A stretch of DNA of 64,000 nucleotides from Mytilisepta virgata. Its lineage: Eukaryota > Mollusca > Bivalvia > Mytilida > Mytilidae. The notes under the pieces were generated by a model. That model did no database searches and was not told where the DNA came from. It saw only the letters and a list, made by a program, of their open reading frames with translations. How positions within the stretch are numbered: the first letter of the stretch is position 1; the number at the start of each line of letters is the position of its first letter. The translations under genes and the position numbers were made by a program. Below, piece after piece: positions 59,301 through 64,000 of this stretch. The stretch is taken from assembly GCA_028015205.1 (NCBI GenBank), contig JAPWFG010000019.1, positions 3,224,001 to 3,288,000 on the forward strand. Reading direction: 5' to 3'.

Positions 59301-62300
59301 GTTCAACATTTTATCAAACAATTCAAATTGGGGTGGGAAGGGATACAAAGTAGAATCAATTTTGATTGCCACTGTAAAATGTTGATGGTTAGGTAGGGTT
59401 GGATAATTTAGCATAGGTAGCTGTGTGGGTTGAGCTCCCATATACCATCACAGGTGCCTAGCTTCCAAAATTATCTGGCATCAATGGGTCAAGGACTCAA
59501 TAGGCATGGTTGTGTTTATTGTGTATACAAGGATTACATTTAATGTCCAACCCATAACACAGTTATGATGACATAATAAAAAAAAACTAAATATCACAAA
59601 AATTTTCTGAATTACAAAATTATCCTTATATCGGACTAGGATTTGAAAAATTTGCTTAAACTGAAAACTGTAATTCATCAAGTTTTTTTCTAATTTAATA
59701 ACTGACAACTCATTTAAAGAAGTCATTTCTATCACTGTATTGGTCTCAAATGGTCAGCACTTACATTTACAAGTGTGGTGAAATTCCAACAGATGACACT
59801 GTTCTTGCAACAGCTCACATAACCCATTGTGGATGAGCAGAAATTCCTTTTGAAACTAGAAGGAAAATCTTTTGGTGCTAGTGTGAAAAATTCTTCTGTA
59901 CAAGAAATTCCAACTGCTAGATATTTTACAAGTAAACCAGGAATTTGTCATTTTTTTGAACCCACTAAACACATACTTACCGTATGAATGTGCTAACAAA
60001 TGACTTATAGCATATGGGTTACAAAATGCATGTAGATTTTTCTAGTTTTTATTTATCGCCCAGAAAACACAACAATACATTGGTCTTTTGAAACATTTAT
60101 TCTTAAAAGTAACATTTTAATGTCCTCGACAAAGTTTCTGCACCTAAATGGAATACAAGTAAATAATTTGATTCATACAGACTATATTAGGCACACTTCA
60201 GAGAGAGTATTTCTATCGTAGTGAGATTTCTTTGAAAGTCTTATTATGTAAACTTCATTACAACAAAGATAATATTTAGTTACTTTGTTCATACATAACC
60301 GTCATCCATAATGTATCAATAAATAAGAATATGAATCTTGCCATATTTCAATCTATACTTCTCAAAGTTTTCTTTTAACCATGGAGAACCTTGCATGCAG
60401 AATGCATTGCTATGTTAACCTTTCAAATTTTAGTTGGCATTTATTTTATTAATTTTGAATAAAATAATACAGAGATGCCAACTCATCTAATCTGCTGTCC
60501 TCTTCAATATCACACACTTTTTTCTAGTGGAGAGACTTTTTTGCTGAAAAATAATTTTGGACTCTGAAGCATTACATTTTAGTTCTATCTGGGCCAGTAG
60601 TTTTCTAATATTAGCAACAATGACAATATTGGCGAAATGAAATTCTGAATAGCGACTACCAAAGGAAAATTTCATCTCTGAAAATATTTCATTATTTCAA
60701 CTGTAGTGACAATGCAGGTCCAAAGTTTACTCTGCTGGACATGATATTTTAAAGGGGACAATCTAACAACCATTCCATTTACTCATAACTTAATGTGCTT
60801 GGAACCTAAAAAATCTTTATAATATCAATAAATCTGTACTTTTTCCTTTATTTTTAAGTTAACCCTGCCTTTCCCAATGCTAAGATGCCTCCATTTTAAA
60901 TGAGAGCAGATTTTTACTATTTTGTGTGTTATTCATTGATTTTTGTATAAATAAGACATAATTAAAAATCAATGTGTTGTTGCTGGACAAGTGCAAGGTC
61001 TGTTTCAAAAATTTTGATCCCAATTATTTATTATAAATGGAAAGCCAGAAGTTTTTCATCATGATCAGTTGTGAAGTATGTAGGACACACAGAAGCAGTT
61101 TGAAATAGGTATATTTTTGAATAATTTAATATTGGATGTATTGCTTCATTTGATTGGTCAATTTTTTTTTCGGGTTATTTAGTGTTCACAACGTGATTGA
61201 GGTATTTCTTCATAGACTGAAAAAAATTTACAGTCAAACCTTAAAGAAACATTTAGGATGAATGCAATGAAAGACATAAATTTTAATGGCATATGTTGGC
61301 ATCTCTGTTTATAAGCAATATCACCTATTTCAAAAATTAAATTACTAACTGTAAATGTATACAAATTATCTGACAACCTACGACAAATTTAAGTCTTTAA
61401 ACCATAAAGCACTTAACAAATAAGAAACAATAATTTTGTTTTAAAATATCACAGAAAACAAACATCCTGGAAACATTTTATAAGGTGCAGTGGACTTACA
61501 TCAACACCTATTTATTGAAATTTTTAAACAAAATTGATTAAAGAGATGTTAAGTATGTGATCACAAAGAATCTTCCATTGAAAATACTCTTGACATAAAA
61601 TATTACATTCTTAAGTAATATAAACAGTTAAATAAAATAAAAATCTGAATTTTAACATATGAATGATACATTGCTTCTATAAAGCAAAATGAAGATGAGG
61701 CAGGGATAGGAAGATATTTGCACTATATAATACTGGCAAGATGCTAAATATGACATGGTAATGCTTCCAGACAACTAATAGTGAAAAAACTTATAAAACA
61801 CCTTTTACCATAGTACAATGGGAATAAATTATGCTGTGTAATCTACAACTTTTTGTGAGAATTAGTACTGAGTAGTACTACAACAGGTGTATTCTGTGTA
61901 AGTTATACACCTTACTCATATAGCTATTAATATAAAATACTTGCAAGCAACTTAATTTCTTTGTAATGAGTTCAAACAATATAACACAAATTACAACTTT
62001 TGTAAATATCAATAAAACCCATGTGTAACATACACTGTATTTAATTTCTTGGTATCTGATAAAAAAAAAAAGAATTACCGGTAATCACAAAAATGAAGAA
62101 AATTTTTCCACAAATAGTCGTTATATTCTTCTGACTACCAAATTTCACCAGAGGTTAGAAGTATCTAATAGATGTGTTATATAAATAAACAAACGTTTGT
62201 GTGCATAAAAATATGAAATGTAACAATACTTTTAAATGCATTTCTGACATCAACGAAGCACCTGTAAAATTAAACTAAGCACAAACTCATCAGAGTTTCA

Positions 62301-62585
62301 TTTCCTCTCTTTTTAACAATTTTGTAGATAAGTCAGAAAAAGGATAGGAAAAATAATATACTTCTGATTTATTTATGCTGAAATGCTTTCAGATTTCCAA
62401 ACTGCATTTTGACTTAATACATAAATTCAATTTTGGTCTATGTAAAATAGGACAATTTTATATTGCTAAAAATTTAATACTTAAAGTCTTAAAGCATCAA
62501 GCAAAATAACACAAAACTGCCTCTAAATTTTCACACTTCATAATGGCACTTTCTTATTTTCATACATTTAATTTCAACCCTTAAA

Positions 62586-62621
<36 letters not shown>

Positions 62622-62870
62622 CATATACTATAGCACACCCACATATTTTTCATAATGATAAAGTTTTTAATTCATGATTTACATAAATTTTATACATAAA
62701 TAAATAATAATCATTTACATATTGGTTTTATATACAAATAATCTAACAATCTCAGAAGAGTATCTGACAAATCTTTAACAGAAATATTGTAGAAGCACAA
62801 TAGAAACTAGATATAATTGTTACGCACAGCATAACAGATATTCCCCCAACATTTCCATTGCCAGAGGGGC
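59301..62870. other. AT-rich stretch without a recognisable gene
   Basis: Very AT-rich, with only short frames and an A30 run at 62589-62618. It could be a UTR or intron of a gene beyond the right edge, but nothing shows that. Confidence 0.4.
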
Positions 62871-63570
62871 TCCTAATATCAATTTCTACGGCTCCCTGAA
62901 TTTTTTTTTAATTCTTAAAAATTTTCGAGTGGTGGCCATCTTGGATTTTCCAATATCGAAAGAACTTGTGGTTACCTATTTTTAAACCAAATACCATGTC
63001 TCTACAGCCATTTTAAATTTTTTTTTCTTATTTTTTCTGTTTCCATGGCAACGTGTCTATTTTGAAAATTTCCGAGTCACAAAGTACATCTACGCATACT
63101 TGTCTACCATCATATTATATTTTTAGGGGCCAGGACATACAGAACAGTATTGTTTCATGCAAGACCTTTGTTTCTATTGAAACCCGTACATCTTTTGATC
63201 CCCCTAAAATATACTTTTTAACCCCCCCCCAATCTTGAAGTGAGTGTCAATTGGAGAAACAACAAACATGGGACTATAACTGTATAAAATATTGAAATTG
63301 TCGAGTAAACTGTTTCCGAGAACTAGAGATCTATGTTTCCTTTGCCAATTTTTTACAATTTTTTTCTGACTTCTGCCATTTTGAAAATGGCCGTCGACGG
63401 GAAGTTCTAAATATGATGAGGCACAGCTCCAGTTGACCCTTGATTTGTGTGCCAATTTTGGTTGCAAACCCTTCAGCCATTTTCGAGAACACTTGCGGAC
63501 AAAGCTTGGTCGGACAGCAGGAGAAACAGAGTAATCACAATATGTTCACCACTTCGTTGGGGGGACATAG
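62870..63570. repeat. Probable interspersed repeat with GCCATTTT-type lines
   Basis: GGTGGCCATCTTGGATTTTCC, GCCATTTTGAAAATGGCCG, GGTTGCAAACCC, TTCGAGAAC, TTGGTCGGACAG and ACTTCGTTGGGG form a pattern I recognise from dispersed mussel repeats that end in a run of GGACAGACGG-like text. The boundaries are approximate and no second copy is in this window. Confidence 0.45.
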
Positions 63571-64000
63571 AGTATAGATCTGGAGGTAGGAACTCATTTT
63601 AAGTTCCCTACAATAATTTGGTTTTTTCCCTTATTTAAATTTTTTAAATAAAAAATAAATGGGCAAAAATAAACAAAAACATTTTAATGTTTCCAAATGA
63701 GCCTGAAGGATAAACATCCCATATACCAAAAATAAATTTAATTTGTGCAATAAACTGCAACATTTTTCTACTTTAACTACCTTAAATAGTATTTTATTTA
63801 TAACACATCAGTTCTACTGGCATATTATGCTTATATTGTTTGTATAATATGTGTAGATACTCTTTTAAGGCATTGTTTATAAATATCACACCAGCAATAT
63901 GGTATCCGGAACAACAAGAAGCCTTTCTGTACATTTACTATTCACAGCAATTTATACATACATGTATAATATACAATAACATACATAATACTTGAAAAAT
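63571..64000. other. AT-rich window end, nothing recognised
   Basis: No gene, repeat or site is supported here. Confidence 0.4.

Overview
The window looks like nuclear DNA of a bivalve mollusc, probably a mytilid mussel. It is AT-rich and intron-rich, with GT-AG introns. The non-coding space is packed with interspersed repeats of a kind abundant in mussel genomes, for example the family that opens with AGCTCACCTGG. The species assignment is inference; nothing bacterial or viral is seen.

Two protein-coding genes can be supported, both on the + strand. (1) A complete DNAJA2-type Hsp40 co-chaperone gene has ten coding exons between 11285 and 33114. Joined, they give an unbroken 410-residue protein with J domain, G/F region, four CxxCxGxG-type zinc motifs and a C-terminal CAHQ prenylation box. 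(2) An atypical Rab-like small GTPase gene has clear coding exons at 49697-49873 and 53915-54370 (210 residues). Two GTPase-motif residues are substituted. A possible in-frame upstream coding exon with a TATA box lies at 41106-41325. A possible minus-strand leader exon at 3360-3495 may belong to a gene leaving the left edge.

Layout. 1-11.2 kb: a perfect fold-back MITE (1328-1457), a Penelope-like element remnant with a GIY-YIG domain (4806-5384), and a Helentron/HINE-like element with 155-160 bp core repeats (6261-7832) that carries a nested second repeat. 11.3-33.1 kb: DNAJA2, whose introns hold a dead LINE reverse transcriptase, two hAT-like elements, tRNA-derived SINEs with intact target-site duplications, Tc1-type MITEs, tandem arrays and many AGCTCACCTGG repeats. 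33.1-41 kb: the 3' flank, another Tc1-type MITE, tandem repeats and a 1.27 kb inverted repeat. 41-54.4 kb: the Rab-like gene with long introns. 54.5-64 kb: repeats and AT-rich DNA with no recognisable gene.

The best leads are four. A 65-bp tandem array starts inside DNAJA2 exon 7 and triplicates its splice donor. The two dominant repeats share a Helentron-like terminal architecture. A 130-bp perfect palindromic MITE has a 9-bp target duplication. The Rab-like protein lacks the catalytic glutamine and the NKxD lysine. The two genes have no evident functional link.
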